The notes beneath the pieces are model-generated. The model was not told the DNA's origin, searched no databases, and saw only the letters and a list, made by a program, of their open reading frames with translations. Below are positions 62,558 through 64,000 of a DNA stretch of 64,000 nucleotides, in pieces. Source of the DNA: Oscheius tipulae (taxonomy: Eukaryota > Nematoda > Chromadorea > Rhabditida > Rhabditidae); NCBI GenBank assembly GCA_037178975.1, contig JASJZH010000004.1:10974001-11038000 (forward strand). The letters run 5' to 3'. A program made the translations under genes and the position numbers. The stretch's first letter is position 1. Each line of letters opens with the position of its first letter.

Positions 62558-63573
62558 ATGCCGTCGGCTTGTCGACTTTCTTTTGAAGAACAAGCCTCCA
62601 TTCGTGCCCTGAAGGTTGCTGGACAATCGAACATCCAGATTGCGAAGCAGTTAGGAAGAAACAAGAGCTGTATTGGACGTTTCTTGAGCAATCCGAACTA
62701 CGGAAACAAGCCGGTTCCAGGACGCCCCAAGAAAATCGGAGATCGGGCTCGTCGCCAGATTGGTCGCCTAGCTTCGAATTCCTCGATCAGCTGCAATCAG
62801 ATCAAAGCTGATCTACGTCTTGATGTTCACAGGACAACCGTCCTCCGAGCTGTCCATTCTGTGCCGTACATCGACCGGGAACTGAAAATGCTTACTCCTA
62901 ATCTCAATGCACAGCACAAGGTGAATCGCGTGGCTTTTGCTCGGAATAACATGGCCACGCAATGGCACAAGGTTAGCCACTAAGGTTTTCTGTTAGTTTT
63001 TGCAGGTTGTGTTCTCGGACGAGAAGAGATGGACTCTGGACGGTCCTGACGGAGACCGTGGCTACTGGAGAGACAGCTGCACGCCGGCTGTTCAGTTGCC
63101 GAAACGCTCATTCGGAGGTGGCGGTGTCATGATTTGGGCAGCGTTCCACAGTGGTGGAGTCCTGGATCTTCATTTCGTTACGGGTCGACTGAATGGTCCA
63201 GATTATCAGCAGATTCTGGCTCAACACCTTCTTCCATTCTTGAATACGCCCCAGAGAAATGGATATTCATTCGTTCAAGACAATGCCCCGTGTCACGTGA
63301 GCAATGGAACAAAGCAGTGGATGGCTGCTAATGGTATCAATACGATCGACTGGCCGGCTTGCTCTCCCGATTGCAATCCAATCGAGAATTTCTTTGGAGT
63401 TTTGACTCAAAAGATCTACAAGGATAACCGAAGGTTCACCAGCAGCCGAGCTTCGTTAGGAGATCCAACGCGCCTGGAACAGTATCCCGCCACCAACTCT
63501 TCTGAACCTGGTCACCAGCATGCCTGATCGGATTTTCAAAGTCATCCAAAAGAACGGGGATTTCATCGGCTGA
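62558..63573 (+). pseudogene. Tc1-like transposase with one intron, C-terminally frameshifted (family 2)
   Basis: Exon 1 (62558-62971) encodes a paired-type DNA-binding region (MPSACRLSFEEQASIRALKV, then IQIAKQLGRNKSCIGRFL, then GRPKKIGDRARRQIGRLA). A 34-nt intron (gttagcc...tttgcag) leads to exon 2 at 63006 with VVFSDEKRWTLDGPDG (first Asp), VQDNAPCHVS (second Asp) and WPACSPDCNPIENFFGVL (final acidic region, DDE type). Near 63455 a one-base frame change separates the main frame from the expected C-terminus (EIQRAWNSIPPPTLL... ending TGA 63571-63573). The coding part is otherwise intact, so it was recently active. Different family from the relic at 55440. Confidence 0.85.
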
Positions 63574-64000
63574 TCTATTACACGTTCCTTGTTGTTGAAT
63601 AATAAATTATAGTTGCTTCGGTTGCCTTTTTGAACAACTTTCTCTGGGGTTGCCAAACTTTTGCACATGCATGCTTGAAATTTGACCCCCCTAATCCCCA
63701 GTAGACTCGGATAAGGGTCAAAAACATTTTCTAGGGGTTTTGAGGCATGAGAAATCGTTTGGAAAAGGTCCCAGACGTCCAAAATGCTTCTTGACCCTTC
63801 TACTGCAAAAAAAAATAGGAGGTTGCCAAACTTTTGCACATAAGTATAGAACATTTTTACAACAATGCCTAGTAGAAACTGACGAAAAAAGTCAGCAAAA
63901 CATCTAGAAAGACTGGGAAAGCCACGGAAAAGGTTGCTATGGTTTGTTCAAAAAAAAAGAAGGATTACAGTGTCCCGAAATACGTTCGTGGTGGGACCCC
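63574..64000. repeat. Right end region with duplicated 20-bp motif
   Basis: The sequence gttgccaaacttttgcacat occurs at 63649-63668 and again in the same orientation at 63822-63841. The second, followed by TA-rich sequence, may be the right terminal repeat of the Tc1-like element. No gene is supported to the window end. Confidence 0.45.

Overview
The window looks like genomic DNA of a free-living or at least gene-dense nematode. The evidence is a Sre-class and two Srx-class serpentine receptors, nematode-type UDP-glucuronosyltransferases, a short OAC-type acyltransferase 3, a GT49 glycosyltransferase, short C-type lectins, a cluster of ABF-like CS-alpha-beta peptides and introns that are often only 36-50 nt. 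A recognisable tektin sits awkwardly with a nematode origin, because nematode sperm lack flagella, so the species assignment is an inference. All exon models were built by hand from reading frames and GT/AG junctions and have no transcript support.

Layout. 1-8745: a young, nearly complete Ty3/Gypsy LTR retrotransposon (365-7987, minus strand) with 342-bp LTRs, tRNA-Pro-like primer site and 6-bp target duplication. 8754-11588: a hAT transposon with perfect terminal repeats and 8-bp target duplication, apparently inserted at the first bases of a host exon. 12337-15346: a tektin and fragments related to the next gene. 15592-17602: a ten-exon gene for a secreted, furin-site-rich, histidine-rich repeat proprotein of unknown family. 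17922-20767: Sre receptor. 22531-26034: five small secreted CS-alpha-beta (defensin-like) peptides with one positionally conserved micro-intron. 26342-26735: a foldback MITE. 27205-28934: a head-to-head pair of C-type lectins. 29266-30854: hydroxylysine-kinase-like APH family gene. 33413-34999: PGAP2/FRAG1-like membrane protein. 35081-39736: a CR1/Jockey-type LINE followed by a perfect (ATCT)n tract of about 494 bp. 39841: tRNA-Trp. 40357-41474: novel cysteine-rich secreted protein. 42075-44001: cytosolic NAD glycerol-3-phosphate dehydrogenase, with a tRNA-Val gene in its third intron. 44480-45124: small PAN-like secreted protein. 45935-48533: tandem Srx receptors. 48575-49587: PAN plus C-type lectin protein. 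50464-55210: an inverted pair of full-length UGTs that share a nearly identical tract of about 285 bp including intron sequence, which points to gene conversion. 55440-56170 and 62558-63573: two unrelated Tc1-like transposase relics. 56659-58243: acyltransferase 3. 59993-61563: GT49 enzyme.

Functionally the gene set is dominated by secreted, environment-facing and immune-type families (lectins, defensin-like peptides, repeat proprotein, chemoreceptors, xenobiotic UGTs) arranged in local tandem or inverted duplications, interspersed with recently active transposons. No operon-like gene clusters were evident. TATA-like boxes lie 25-75 nt upstream of several start codons. The best candidate for a previously undescribed system is the 15592-17602 proprotein with its diverged neighbours.
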